A DNA stretch of 64,000 bases from Bacteroidales bacterium UBA6248 (GTDB lineage: Bacteria > Bacteroidota > Bacteroidia > Bacteroidales > Lentimicrobiaceae), in assembly GCA_002441345.1 (NCBI GenBank), contig DJVU01000082.1, positions 30,873-94,872 of the forward strand, read 5' to 3'. The notes under the pieces are model-generated. The model was given only the letters and a program-made list of their open reading frames with translations, did not search any database and was not told where the DNA came from. Positions 18,472 to 26,708 of the stretch are shown here, piece by piece. Within the stretch, counting starts at the first letter, position 1. Each line of letters begins with the position of its first letter. The translations under genes and the position numbers were made by a program.

Positions 18472-18912
18472 ATGAAACAAATTATCCCGCTGTTACTGAT
18501 ACATGCACTTCTGGTGTCATCCTGCAATAAAACATCCGTGAAAACGGAAAATTTTGAAGACGGAACCCTGAAATCGGAAAAGACCTACGAAAAAACAAGC
18601 GAAGGCGAACAACTGATAAAGGAGGTAACCTACCATCCGAACGGGAAGAAATATATGGAAGGAAGCTTCAGGGACGGATTGCGTGAAGGTCACTGGGTGT
18701 CGTGGTTCGACAACGGAACGCTCTGGAGTGAGGGGGATTTTAAACAAGGCGAAAGTCATGGTCTCCGCTCCGTGTATTATCCCAACGGCCAGCTCTATTA
18801 CCAGGGAATGTACGAAATGGGCAAACGAAAAGGCGTCTGGTTATTCTACGACGAAACCGGCGAAAAAATAAAGGAAGTCGACTACGACAAAGAATCCGGT
18901 AACGGGGAATAA
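18472..18912 (+). CDS. MORN-like (YwqK-type) repeat lipoprotein
   Basis: A 146-residue protein with a short signal and lipobox region (LLVSSC) at about residues 13-18. The rest consists of about four repeats of the pattern xxPNGxxYxEGxFxxGxxxGxWxxW (YHPNGKKYMEGSF, YYPNGQLYYQGMY, GVWLFYDETG). This is the MORN_2 family, often annotated as YwqK-type antitoxin-like, but no toxin gene is adjacent and the lipobox argues for an envelope role. It sits 18 bases after pyrC and is probably cotranscribed. Function unknown. Confidence 0.75.
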   Translation: MKQIIPLLLIHALLVSSCNKTSVKTENFEDGTLKSEKTYEKTSEGEQLIKEVTYHPNGKKYMEGSFRDGLREGHWVSWFDNGTLWSEGDFKQGESHGLRSVYYPNGQLYYQGMYEMGKRKGVWLFYDETGEKIKEVDYDKESGNGE

Positions 18913-18944
18913 ATCCCTTTTAATTTCTTGCGAAAGATAAAAAT

Positions 18945-18990
18945 GCAGCAGCCATGGCGGTATGCCCCGGCTGCTGCCAATGCCTTTTTT
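18945..18990. terminator. Hairpin terminator between convergent genes
   Basis: GCAGCAGCC at 18945-18953 pairs with GGCTGCTGC at 18969-18977, followed by a run of six T at 18985-18990. An A run precedes it, so it may also end the leftward coiled-coil lipoprotein transcript. Confidence 0.75.
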
Positions 18991-19017
18991 GTCCGGTCAC
19001 TTCGTGGATGTCCCGTA

Positions 19018-19875
19018 TCAGTCAACTACTATTACCAGATACCTCGATGCCGACCAGAATTCGCGCGGATTGCGTATAACAATGCTGTCAACAGTTTTTT
19101 CACCAAAAATCTCATACGACCTCCCGGGATGGGTGGTGATAATTTCTGCCTTTTTCTTCATCACATATACGGTGCTGAGTTTGGTGATGTCGATGCGTGT
19201 GAAGTATTCGGGATTGAAATCTTCTTTCATCTTCTTGTTGCGGCCAATTCCGGCGAAACCACCTTCAAGGGTGATGATGTTCTGGCTGACCAGTTCCTTG
19301 CGTGTCCCGATGATGTAGTAGGCCGTATTCAGTTCTTCGGTCTGTTTGCTGATCGTTTGTGATTTGGATTCTCCTTCTGCAGCAAGCGATCTTACGCTTG
19401 AGCTTAATACTTCGATCTGAATGTTCATGTTCTCCAGCTGATCCCTTAAGCCTGCAATCTCGGCATCTTTTTCCTCCATCTGTCGGGTCATTCGGTCGAT
19501 CATCTGCTCCAGCGAACTAACCCTGGCATCCGATTTACGCAGCTTGGACCTGAGCTCGGCTATGGTCTTTTTGTTTTCCTGCAGTCTGTCGTATATGAGG
19601 TTTATGTCGCGGTTAATCTGCTCTTTTATATCCGGCTGTAACTCACCCCCGTTCACAGCAGCCTGCGTAATAATCATCTCGGTCATCTTGATTGAATCGA
19701 GATTGGCCTGAATTGCGTTGAAGGATTCAAGATATCCCAACAGGGCCGTATCTTTAGTGAAGCCTATCGAAAGCAGGCTGTCGTAGCGCGTCTGCAGGGC
19801 TTCAAATTCTTTTTTTCTGCTGTTGCAGCCCACCAGGAGTGAGGTAATTAAGGCAATAAGAACCAGCTTTTTCAT
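19018..19875 (-). CDS. Coiled-coil lipoprotein of unknown function
   Basis: A 285-residue protein beginning with a lipoprotein signal (ITSLLVGCNSRKKEF, lipidated Cys at residue 17). Residues about 60-170 are heptad-rich and charged (INRDINLIYDRLQENKKTI, LEQMIDRMTRQMEEKD), giving a long coiled coil. The C-terminal 110 residues form a globular part (LNTAYYIIGTRKELVSQNI, TRIDITKLSTVYVMKKKAEI). Similar proteins are common in Bacteroidota and carry no assigned function. It would be anchored in the periplasm by its lipid. It is convergent with the pyrC operon and 64 bases downstream of the GH31 stop codon region in the same direction as the GH31 gene (the GH31 gene lies upstream). Confidence 0.7.
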   Translation of the reverse strand: MKKLVLIALITSLLVGCNSRKKEFEALQTRYDSLLSIGFTKDTALLGYLESFNAIQANLDSIKMTEMIITQAAVNGGELQPDIKEQINRDINLIYDRLQENKKTIAELRSKLRKSDARVSSLEQMIDRMTRQMEEKDAEIAGLRDQLENMNIQIEVLSSSVRSLAAEGESKSQTISKQTEELNTAYYIIGTRKELVSQNIITLEGGFAGIGRNKKMKEDFNPEYFTRIDITKLSTVYVMKKKAEIITTHPGRSYEIFGEKTVDSIVIRNPREFWSASRYLVIVVD

Positions 19876-19939
19876 AAACTCGCGTTTTTGTAAATACCAT
19901 GTAAAAGTACGGCAATTATTGTGTTAATGTTACGGTCCC

Positions 19940-22351
19940 TCAGCGTATAATTTCCACCACCATATTCTCTTTTCCGCATTTTACCCGAACCTCCAGTTTT
20001 TTTGAAACAGAATTCCAGCGGTACTGCACCGGTTTCAGAAGCCTGCCATTTAGCATTACCCCGGAGGGTGGAGCATTCAGGTTGTGAATAAGCAGGTCAA
20101 TCTTTTTTATTTCCCCATCATACGTTCCTTTTGCTATCGATTGCTTCATTTGCAGGATGAGCCTGCTGCCGTCGTCGTCTGACTCGAACTCCAGAATCTC
20201 GTATTCTCCCTGAGGATAGCACTCCGGCGTGATTCCGTCGTCGTTATACAGTGCATACGAGCTTTGCAGGGCGGTGTTACCGGCATAATAATGCATGGTA
20301 AATTTCTTAAGGCTGTATTTGCTGGTAGAAACTGCCTTGCTGAGCATTGGAACAAATGCTCCATCCTTCACAAAAACCGGGATGTGATCCGGATTTAGGA
20401 GGATGGTGGCACTGCTTCCCCCTGTGTGTCGTTCGCCCGTGAAAAAGTGTGTCCAGCCGGACCCTTCCGGAAAATAGACCCGCTGCATTTTCTGGCCCGG
20501 ATTTAAAACCGGCGATACCAGGAAGGCGGGTCCCCAGCGGTAAGCCGAATCATAGTTCAGAAGTTTTGTATTTTCGGGTTCATCAAATAAAAGCGGTATC
20601 ATCAGCGGCTTGCCGGTCTGGCTGTTTTCGAAAGCCATGGTATAGATATAAGGCAGGAGTTTATACCTTAACTCTATTGCTTTTCGTGCCCTTGCTTTGG
20701 TAGTTTCTTCCTGAAACACGGGTTCGGCGGGGATGTGTTCCTGCGCATGCGGACGGTAAACGGGCTGAAATACTCCGTACTGAAGCCAGCGGGTGTACAG
20801 TTCGTTGTCGATGGTATCACCGCCTGCAAATCCTCCCAGATCGGAGTGCATCCATGCCAGCCCCTGCATTCCCATTTGCAGCGCAATGGCCGGTTGCGAT
20901 TTCAGTCCGCCCCAGCTCCGGTTCACATCCCCCGACCAGGGTATCATTCCGTAGCGCTGCGAACCGGCATATCCCGCGCGCATCAGTATAAAAGGCCGCT
21001 CGTGCGGGAAGTCGCGCCGGTAGCCTTCGTAAATCAGCCGGGCCCATTCATGCCCGTAAGCATTGTGCACCTGAGCCGCAGTACCGGCCATATGCCTCAG
21101 ACCTGCCGGATGTACTTCGGGTTCCCCGAGGTCTCCCCACCATCCGGCAACTCCCTGTTCAGCCAGTCCTTTATAAATCTGCCAGAACCACTCCCTGGCC
21201 ATCGGATTGAATATATCGACAAGCCCGGTATTGCCAAAGTAAAAATCGTAGGTGTACGGTTTTCCGAGCGAATCGGTCCCCAGCACCCTTTTTTTTACGG
21301 CCTCATCCCACCGGGTGGATGTGGTAAGGATAAATGGTTCGGTCACCAGAACCGTTCGAACACCTTTTCGCATAAATTGTTTCATCATCCGGTCCGGATT
21401 CGGAAAGCTGTCGGCATACCAGGTGAGGTTACCCATCGAGCCCTGAATTTCTTTTCCAAACCAGTAAATATCAATGATCACGGCATCAAGGGGTATCTTT
21501 TCTTTGAAAAACCTCTTTACTGTTTTCTCCGTTTCTTTTTGCGAATGATAGCCAAAGCGGCTGCTGAAATTTCCGAGTGCCCATCGCGGAAGCATGGATT
21601 GCCTTCCGGTAAGCCGCGTGTAATTATCTGTCAGGTCGTACCAGTCCGTGCCGGCAATAACGTAATAGTTTGGCTGACTTTTCATGCATTCGTAGGTTAC
21701 CTCATTGCTGCTTCCGCTGTCAAGATCCAGAAATCCGTGTCCTGCATTATCAAACAATACGGCATACCGCTTCGACGACAGAAAAAGAGGCAGGGTATAG
21801 TTCATCAGGGCCGATTCGGTTTCATAACCGTAGTGTGCCCTGTTGTATAACTCAAGCCTGCTTCCGCGGCGGTTCAGGCCGGGTGCCCTTGCTCCGCTTC
21901 CGTAAAGCACCTCGCCCGGTTCTATTCTGAAATTTAATGTCTGGTTTTCGCCCTCAGCGGCATATCCCCGGTTTTCCTTTATCAGCAGCGTATGGTTGTA
22001 ATAGTAAGCAAGCGTAAAAGGCTCCTTCGTTATCCTGACCTCAAATGCACCCATACTCAGGGTGATTTGTTCGTCGCTTTCGCGGATGGTGAATTCCCCG
22101 GGTTCTGCCTCCGGAGACAGGGCAAACGAAAAAGCAGCAAGCTTGTCACCCAATGGGTAGAAAGCCGTATGGCACGACCGTTCATTGAAAGGATAAATTC
22201 TGTATGTGCCGTCACTTACGGCGATTTCGGCTTCCGTAGTCAGAAGTCTGGCTCCGATGAAGGTGCGCCTTGCTTCCTGAGCCGTTGCATTCAGGGCAGT
22301 AAAAAGCAGGATGACAATGGCGGGCGCAATTCTGATTATCGTTTTTTTCAT
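19940..22351 (-). CDS. Secreted glycoside hydrolase family 31 (alpha-glucosidase/xylosidase type)
   Basis: About 803 residues from the ATG at 22351, which begins a clear signal peptide (MKKTIIRIAP to LNATAQ). The reading frame stays open 181 codons further upstream, but that part lacks protein-like features and overlaps the divergent methyltransferase promoter and coding start, so it is rejected. The domains are an N-terminal beta-sandwich, a (beta/alpha)8 barrel with the nucleophile Asp in GWWGDLGEPE and the likely acid/base Asp in IPWSGDVNRSW, then a DUF5110-like C-terminal domain. GH31 enzymes release alpha-linked glucose or xylose, and some are transglycosylases. It is not part of a visible polysaccharide utilisation locus. 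Substrate unknown. Confidence 0.9.
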   Translation of the reverse strand: MKKTIIRIAPAIVILLFTALNATAQEARRTFIGARLLTTEAEIAVSDGTYRIYPFNERSCHTAFYPLGDKLAAFSFALSPEAEPGEFTIRESDEQITLSMGAFEVRITKEPFTLAYYYNHTLLIKENRGYAAEGENQTLNFRIEPGEVLYGSGARAPGLNRRGSRLELYNRAHYGYETESALMNYTLPLFLSSKRYAVLFDNAGHGFLDLDSGSSNEVTYECMKSQPNYYVIAGTDWYDLTDNYTRLTGRQSMLPRWALGNFSSRFGYHSQKETEKTVKRFFKEKIPLDAVIIDIYWFGKEIQGSMGNLTWYADSFPNPDRMMKQFMRKGVRTVLVTEPFILTTSTRWDEAVKKRVLGTDSLGKPYTYDFYFGNTGLVDIFNPMAREWFWQIYKGLAEQGVAGWWGDLGEPEVHPAGLRHMAGTAAQVHNAYGHEWARLIYEGYRRDFPHERPFILMRAGYAGSQRYGMIPWSGDVNRSWGGLKSQPAIALQMGMQGLAWMHSDLGGFAGGDTIDNELYTRWLQYGVFQPVYRPHAQEHIPAEPVFQEETTKARARKAIELRYKLLPYIYTMAFENSQTGKPLMIPLLFDEPENTKLLNYDSAYRWGPAFLVSPVLNPGQKMQRVYFPEGSGWTHFFTGERHTGGSSATILLNPDHIPVFVKDGAFVPMLSKAVSTSKYSLKKFTMHYYAGNTALQSSYALYNDDGITPECYPQGEYEILEFESDDDGSRLILQMKQSIAKGTYDGEIKKIDLLIHNLNAPPSGVMLNGRLLKPVQYRWNSVSKKLEVRVKCGKENMVVEIIR

Positions 22352-22449
22352 GCTTTCGTATCCGGTAACAAACTTAAGGGTATAAATGTACAAAAAAGCT
22401 CTGTTTCTCAGCATTCCGGCGAATCCGGCCATTATTGAAATTAATGGTC

Positions 22450-22458
22450 TAATTTTGC
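22450..22458 (+). promoter_or_regulatory. Bacteroidota -7 element for the rRNA methyltransferase gene
   Basis: TAatTTTGC only 13 bases before the ATG at 22472, predicting a very short leader. No clear -33 element. Confidence 0.5.
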
Positions 22459-22471
22459 GGAAAATTGCTTT

Positions 22472-23662
22472 ATGAATCCAATTCCTGCTGTTTTTCTCCG
22501 CAAAGGCCGCGACGAAGCCGTCCGCCGTTTTCACCCCTGGATCTTTTCCGGAGCCATCGACCGTATTGAAGGCCATCCTGCCGATGGTGATGTGGTCGAG
22601 GTTCTCAGTCATAGCGGAGAGCTGCTGGCAAGCGGCCACGCATGCCATGGCTCCATAGCGGTCAAAATCTTTCACTTTGGCTCCGGACGACCTGCCGGTC
22701 TGGAGTTTTGGGTACGAAAACTGCAGCAGAGTCTGCAGCTCAGAAAAAACGTGGGACTTGCTGATCATGAGACTACCACTGCTTTCCGCCTGGTTTTCAG
22801 CGAAGGCGACGGTATGCCAGGTCTGGTTGTGGATGTATACAACGGCGTTGCAGTGCTTCAGGCGCACAGCACAGGTATGTATCTGCTTCGCCATACCCTC
22901 GCCGGTGCCCTTCAGCAGGTTCTTGGCAACCGTCTGAAAGCCGTTTACGATAAAAGCGCAGAAGCCCTCGGCAAATCGGGTGTACTTTCGGACGGCGATG
23001 GTTTTTTGTTTGGCGCAATGGATTCGGTTGAAATTTTAGAAAACGGACACCGCTTCCTGGTCGATTTCATTCAGGGACAGAAAACAGGATTTTTCCTCGA
23101 TCAGCGCGATAACCGTGCAATACTCGGCAACTATGCCAAAGGCCGCCGGGTTCTGAATGCATTCAGCTATACCGGAGGCTTTTCGGTTTATGCCCTGGCA
23201 GCCGGAGCCGTTCATGTAACTTCACTCGACAGTTCACGCAAAGCGATGGAAACGCTCGATGCAAACATGCGTCTGAATGGTTTTGAATCCGGCCAGCACC
23301 AAAGCGTAATTGCCGATGCCAAATCCTGGCTTACTGCCATGCCCGATGACTTTGACCTGATCGTACTCGATCCTCCTGCTTTTGCCAAACGCCATGCCGA
23401 CCGACACAAGGCTCTGCAGGGCTACCGCTTTATAAATGCAGCGGCCATGAAGAAAATACAGCCCGGCGGCTTTCTTTTTACTTTTTCCTGTTCGCAGGCT
23501 GTAAGCCGCGAGATGTTTGTCTCCATGACAATGACGGCAGCCCTTGAAGCCGGACGTAACGTACGGATTGTTCAGCACCTCGGACATGGCGCCGATCATC
23601 CGGTGAGCGTATTTCATCCCGAAGGCGAATATCTGAAAGGGCTGGTGCTTGAGGTGTTATAG
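22472..23662 (+). CDS. 23S rRNA (cytosine-C5) methyltransferase, RlmI-like
   Basis: A 396-residue class I SAM-dependent methyltransferase. Residues about 1-75 are a PUA-type RNA-binding domain (RRFHPWIFSGAIDRIEG). The RlmI/RlmK central fold follows (FSEGDGMPGLVVDVYNG, QKTGFFLDQRDNRA), then the SAM-binding motif (VLNAFSYTGGFSVYALAAGA) and catalytic motif (LIVLDPPAFAK), with a conserved Cys in FTFSCSQ. It modifies 23S rRNA; the exact position (m5C1962 in E. coli RlmI) is inferred. The gene is divergent from GH31 and convergent with the S4 gene. Confidence 0.9.
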   Translation: MNPIPAVFLRKGRDEAVRRFHPWIFSGAIDRIEGHPADGDVVEVLSHSGELLASGHACHGSIAVKIFHFGSGRPAGLEFWVRKLQQSLQLRKNVGLADHETTTAFRLVFSEGDGMPGLVVDVYNGVAVLQAHSTGMYLLRHTLAGALQQVLGNRLKAVYDKSAEALGKSGVLSDGDGFLFGAMDSVEILENGHRFLVDFIQGQKTGFFLDQRDNRAILGNYAKGRRVLNAFSYTGGFSVYALAAGAVHVTSLDSSRKAMETLDANMRLNGFESGQHQSVIADAKSWLTAMPDDFDLIVLDPPAFAKRHADRHKALQGYRFINAAAMKKIQPGGFLFTFSCSQAVSREMFVSMTMTAALEAGRNVRIVQHLGHGADHPVSVFHPEGEYLKGLVLEVL

Positions 23663-23704
23663 AAGAATTTGAACTACTCGTGCCGCCTGAACGTTTACCG
23701 GTAC

Positions 23705-24085
23705 TTATTCGTCTCCTTTCAGTTTGTCGATAAGCCTGCGTTCTTTCTTCGTAGGTCTTCCGGTACCGCGGTCGCGGTGTTCGGCATTCAGTTCCTGCAT
23801 AAATTTTATTCTTTCATACTCTTCGGGAGGGGTAAGGTCTTCGAGGGATTCGGGAACAAGTTTGGCAGATACACGGTTGTGAATCAGTGAGATAACCTTC
23901 AGGGTACGCGTAAGGGGCCCCAGGCTTACATGGATAATATCTCCCGTTTTTAAAATCCGGGAGGGCTTAACGGCTATGCCGTCCATCTTTACCTTTCCGG
24001 CTCTGCAGGCATCTCCGGCCATCGTACGGGTTTTGTAGATCCGTACCGCCCACAGCCATTTGTCTATGCGCAGTTCGTCGGCCAT
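23705..24085 (-). CDS. S4-domain RNA-binding protein (Hsp15-like)
   Basis: A 126-residue protein with an N-terminal S4 domain (RIDKWLWAVRIYKTRTMAGDA, then VKMDGIAVKPSRILKTGDII) and a basic charged tail (GTGRPTKKERRLIDKLKGDE). The length and sequence match Hsp15/YrfH-like proteins, which bind stalled 50S-nascent chain complexes after heat stress. It lies 6 bases downstream of der on the same strand and is almost surely cotranscribed, tying it to ribosome assembly or quality control. Confidence 0.88.
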   Translation of the reverse strand: MADELRIDKWLWAVRIYKTRTMAGDACRAGKVKMDGIAVKPSRILKTGDIIHVSLGPLTRTLKVISLIHNRVSAKLVPESLEDLTPPEEYERIKFMQELNAEHRDRGTGRPTKKERRLIDKLKGDE

Positions 24086-24091
24086 TGGGGT

Positions 24092-25396
24092 TTACTTTTG
24101 TCTGAAAAAGATTTCGAGCGGAACCCCGGTAAAGTCGAATTGCTCGCGCATACGGTTTTCCACAAACCGCTTGTACGGGTCGGTGATGTACTGGGGCATG
24201 TTGCAGAAAAATACAAACGCAGGATAAGCCAGCTTCAGTTGTGTTATATACTTAACTTTAACAAACTTGCCCTTTACGGCCGGAGGCGGATTTTCGGTAA
24301 CTATCGGCAGCATAATGTCCATCAGCTTGCGCGTAGGAATGTTCTGGCTGCGCGATTTATGTACTTTATTGGCGGTCTCCAGCGTTTTGTGGATGCGCTG
24401 TTTGTTAATAACCGAAGTAAATACGATGGGAACATCGGTGAAAGGAGCGATCCGGCTCCGGATCAGCTGTTCGAAATCTTTGTGGGTGTTGGTTTCTTTT
24501 TCTACCAGATCCCATTTGTTAACCACTATTACAACACCCTTGTGGTTTTTCTGAATCAGGCTGAAGATGTTGATATCCTGGCTTTCAATTCCCTGGGTTG
24601 CATCAAGCATCAGTACGCAGACATCACTGTTTTCGATGGCCCGTATAGCGCGCATCACCGAATAAAATTCGATATTTTCGGTTACCTTTCCTTTTTTGCG
24701 AACGCCGGCGGTATCCACCAGAAGAAAGTCGAATCCGAAGCTGTTGTACCGGGTATAGATGGAGTCGCGTGTGGTTCCGGCAATGGGAGTAACGATGTTG
24801 CGTTCATCGCCCAGCAAGGCATTTACCATGGATGATTTACCTACGTTAGGCCGACCCACAAAGGCGATTTTCGGAAGATCCGGAATTTCTTCGGGTGTAG
24901 GATTGCTGAACTCTTTTACCACATCGTCGAGCAATTCTCCTGTTCCCGAGCCGTTAATAGCAGATATCTCATAGATTTTTTCAAATCCCAGAGAGTAGAA
25001 TTCCAGAGCGTCTGCCGAGCGGTTGCTGTTATCGACCTTGTTGGCAATCAGAAACACTTTTTTGGGAGAGCGGCGGATCAGTTCGGCAACATCTTCATCC
25101 AGTGGAGACATTCCTTCTTTGGCATCAACCATAAACAGGATTACATCGGCTTCTTCCATCGCAAGCTCTACCTGTTTACGGATGGCACCTTCAAAAACAT
25201 CATCGCTACCGATAACTACTCCTCCCGTGTCAATGACAGAAAATTCTACACCGTTCCAGTCGGAAGTGCCGTAATGCCTGTCGCGTGTAACGCCGCTTGT
25301 GGGGTCTACAATTGCAGCCCTTTCTCCGGTAAGGCGGTTGAAGAAGGTTGATTTACCAACATTGGGTCGTCCAACGATCGCAATAATGTTTGACAT
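24092..25396 (-). CDS. der: Ribosome assembly GTPase Der (EngA)
   Basis: A 434-residue GTPase with two tandem G domains and a C-terminal KH-like domain. The first P-loop is GRPNVGKSTFF with TSGVTRDRHYG and DTGG; the second is GRPNVGKSSMV with AGTTRDSIYT, VDTAG and NKWDL. Der is essential for 50S subunit maturation. It shares its operon with the S4-domain gene. The gene is separated from the upstream initiator tRNA by the tRNA terminator, so it needs a promoter between 25397 and 25465, where I see no good box. Confidence 0.96.
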   Translation of the reverse strand: MSNIIAIVGRPNVGKSTFFNRLTGERAAIVDPTSGVTRDRHYGTSDWNGVEFSVIDTGGVVIGSDDVFEGAIRKQVELAMEEADVILFMVDAKEGMSPLDEDVAELIRRSPKKVFLIANKVDNSNRSADALEFYSLGFEKIYEISAINGSGTGELLDDVVKEFSNPTPEEIPDLPKIAFVGRPNVGKSSMVNALLGDERNIVTPIAGTTRDSIYTRYNSFGFDFLLVDTAGVRKKGKVTENIEFYSVMRAIRAIENSDVCVLMLDATQGIESQDINIFSLIQKNHKGVVIVVNKWDLVEKETNTHKDFEQLIRSRIAPFTDVPIVFTSVINKQRIHKTLETANKVHKSRSQNIPTRKLMDIMLPIVTENPPPAVKGKFVKVKYITQLKLAYPAFVFFCNMPQYITDPYKRFVENRMREQFDFTGVPLEIFFRQK

Positions 25397-25465
25397 AGCT
25401 GAGTGGGTTTTTATGATCTCCGGATTAGGTGTACGATTCCGGAAAAGGTCATTGTGTAAAACAAC

Positions 25466-25489
25466 AAAAGCCTTGATGACAAGGCTTTT
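25466..25489 (-). terminator. Terminator of the initiator tRNA transcript
   Basis: Perfect 10-base-pair stem AAAAGCCTTG with loop ATGA and its complement, 10 bases past the tRNA 3' end on the leftward strand. The stem ends in a T run in the transcript. Confidence 0.85.
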
Positions 25490-25498
25490 AGTTGATTT

Positions 25499-25573
<75 letters not shown>

Positions 25574-25580
25574 CTATAAT

Positions 25581-25598
25581 TCCGGTTTTAAAACCGGA
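25581..25598. repeat. 18-base perfect palindrome in the tRNA-fMet leader
   Basis: TCCGGTTTT followed directly by its complement AAAACCGGA, with no loop. It sits between the tRNA promoter (25601-25633) and the mature tRNA 5' end at 25573. It could be a protein-binding site or a pre-tRNA processing structure. Confidence 0.6.
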
Positions 25599-25600
25599 CT

Positions 25601-25633
25601 GCAAAGATATATTTTGTTTCTTTGCTGTGCAAA
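25601..25633 (-). promoter_or_regulatory. Promoter of initiator tRNA-fMet
   Basis: On the leftward strand, TTTG (25630-25633), a 20-base spacer and TAtcTTTGC (25601-25609). This is a near-perfect Bacteroidota housekeeping promoter, with spacing as expected. Confidence 0.82.
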
Positions 25634-25655
25634 TTTATTCACAATTATTTTTCCG

Positions 25656-26534
25656 ATGGACCATAAGTCTGGTTTTGTCAATATTATCGGGCATCCCAAT
25701 GTAGGGAAATCGACCCTGATGAATGCCCTGGTAGGGGAAAAGCTGTCTATTATCACGTCGAAAGCGCAGACAACACGCCACCGGATAATGGGAATTGTCA
25801 ACGGCGATGACTTTCAGATCGTCTATTCCGACACGCCCGGAATGGTAAAACCGCATTATAAGCTTCACGAGTCGATGATGAAGTTTGTGGATGCGGCCAT
25901 AGAGGATGCAGATGTTTTTCTGCTGGTGACAGAAAAGGGCGATGCTCCGTTTGAAGATGCATTTTCAGCCCGCCTCAGCGAACTGAAACGGCCGGTAGTG
26001 GTCGTGCTCAACAAAATCGACCTCTGTACACAGGAGGAAGCCGGACTTTTGCTGTCGGAGCTTGAAACAAAGTTTCCCGGTGCCGTAGTGATTCCGGTTT
26101 CAGCCCTGCACCGGTTTAATCTCGACCGGGTTTTTGATACCCTGATTGAAAAACTTCCGGTTTCACCAGCCTATTACCCCAAGGATGAACTTACCGACCG
26201 ATCCCTGCGATTCTTTGTCTCCGAAATCATACGGGAGAAAATCCTGCTCTACTATAAACAGGAAATCCCCTATTCCGTGGAAGTAGCCGTTGATGAATAC
26301 AAGGAAAAGGAAAATATTACACATATCGCTGCTACTGTCTATGTCGCCCGGGAATCGCAAAAGGCCATTATTCTCGGTCATCATGGCAAATCAATTAAAG
26401 GACTGGGTATGGCAGCCCGGAAAGATATTGAAGCATTTATCGAAACCAGAGTCTTTCTCGAACTCAGAGTAAAGGTGAGCAAAGACTGGCGCGACGATCC
26501 ACAGCAACTCAAACGTTTCGGCTACGATTTGTAA
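25656..26534 (+). CDS. era: Ribosome assembly GTPase Era
   Basis: A 292-residue GTPase beginning at the ATG at 25656. The frame is open further upstream, through the tRNA and the der start, but that is antisense noise. G motifs: GHPNVGKSTLMNAL, QTTRHRIMGIV, SDTPGM and NKIDL, then a C-terminal KH domain (AATVYVARESQKAIILGHHGKSIKGLG). Era binds the 3' end of 16S rRNA and aids 30S maturation. Together with der, the S4 gene and the RlmI-like gene it makes a translation-machinery neighbourhood, although transcribed from separate promoters. Confidence 0.96.
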   Translation: MDHKSGFVNIIGHPNVGKSTLMNALVGEKLSIITSKAQTTRHRIMGIVNGDDFQIVYSDTPGMVKPHYKLHESMMKFVDAAIEDADVFLLVTEKGDAPFEDAFSARLSELKRPVVVVLNKIDLCTQEEAGLLLSELETKFPGAVVIPVSALHRFNLDRVFDTLIEKLPVSPAYYPKDELTDRSLRFFVSEIIREKILLYYKQEIPYSVEVAVDEYKEKENITHIAATVYVARESQKAIILGHHGKSIKGLGMAARKDIEAFIETRVFLELRVKVSKDWRDDPQQLKRFGYDL

Positions 26535-26541
26535 AACAATC

Positions 26542-26555
26542 TGAACATTTGTTCA
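26542..26555. repeat. 14-base dyad TGAACA-TT-TGTTCA after era
   Basis: A perfect 6-base inverted repeat around TT, just after the era stop codon and 154 bases before nhaD. It could be an operator or simply chance in AT-rich sequence. Confidence 0.3.
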
Positions 26556-26649
26556 TAATTAAGTGCCAGTTGCCGGAACAGCATTTTGAGAAGGCTGAAT
26601 GTCAATATCATACCAATATAGATAAATACATAAATAATTATATGCTCAG

Positions 26650-26682
26650 TTGGTTATTTCTGAGTGATTTTCTTACTTTAGC
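26650..26682 (+). promoter_or_regulatory. Possible promoter of nhaD
   Basis: TTG at 26650-26652 and a degenerate -7-like TActTTAGC at 26674-26682 with 21 bases between, 26 bases before the ATG at 26709. The A in place of T weakens the match. Confidence 0.35.
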
Positions 26683-26708
26683 GCCCTCTTAACCTCAAAA
26701 AAAGTCTT

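Noticed and set aside
18472..18912. Toxin-antitoxin system
   Set aside because: YwqK-type naming suggests antitoxin, but no toxin gene is beside it and the lipobox points to an envelope lipoprotein.
20735..21850. A 371-codon rightward frame inside the GH31 gene
   Set aside because: Antisense to conserved GH31 catalytic motifs; composition (Arg, Pro, His-rich) is that of a reverse-complement shadow.
22352..22894. N-terminal 181-codon extension of the GH31 frame
   Set aside because: It precedes a clear signal peptide, contains no recognisable domain and overlaps the promoter and first 400 bases of the divergent methyltransferase gene.
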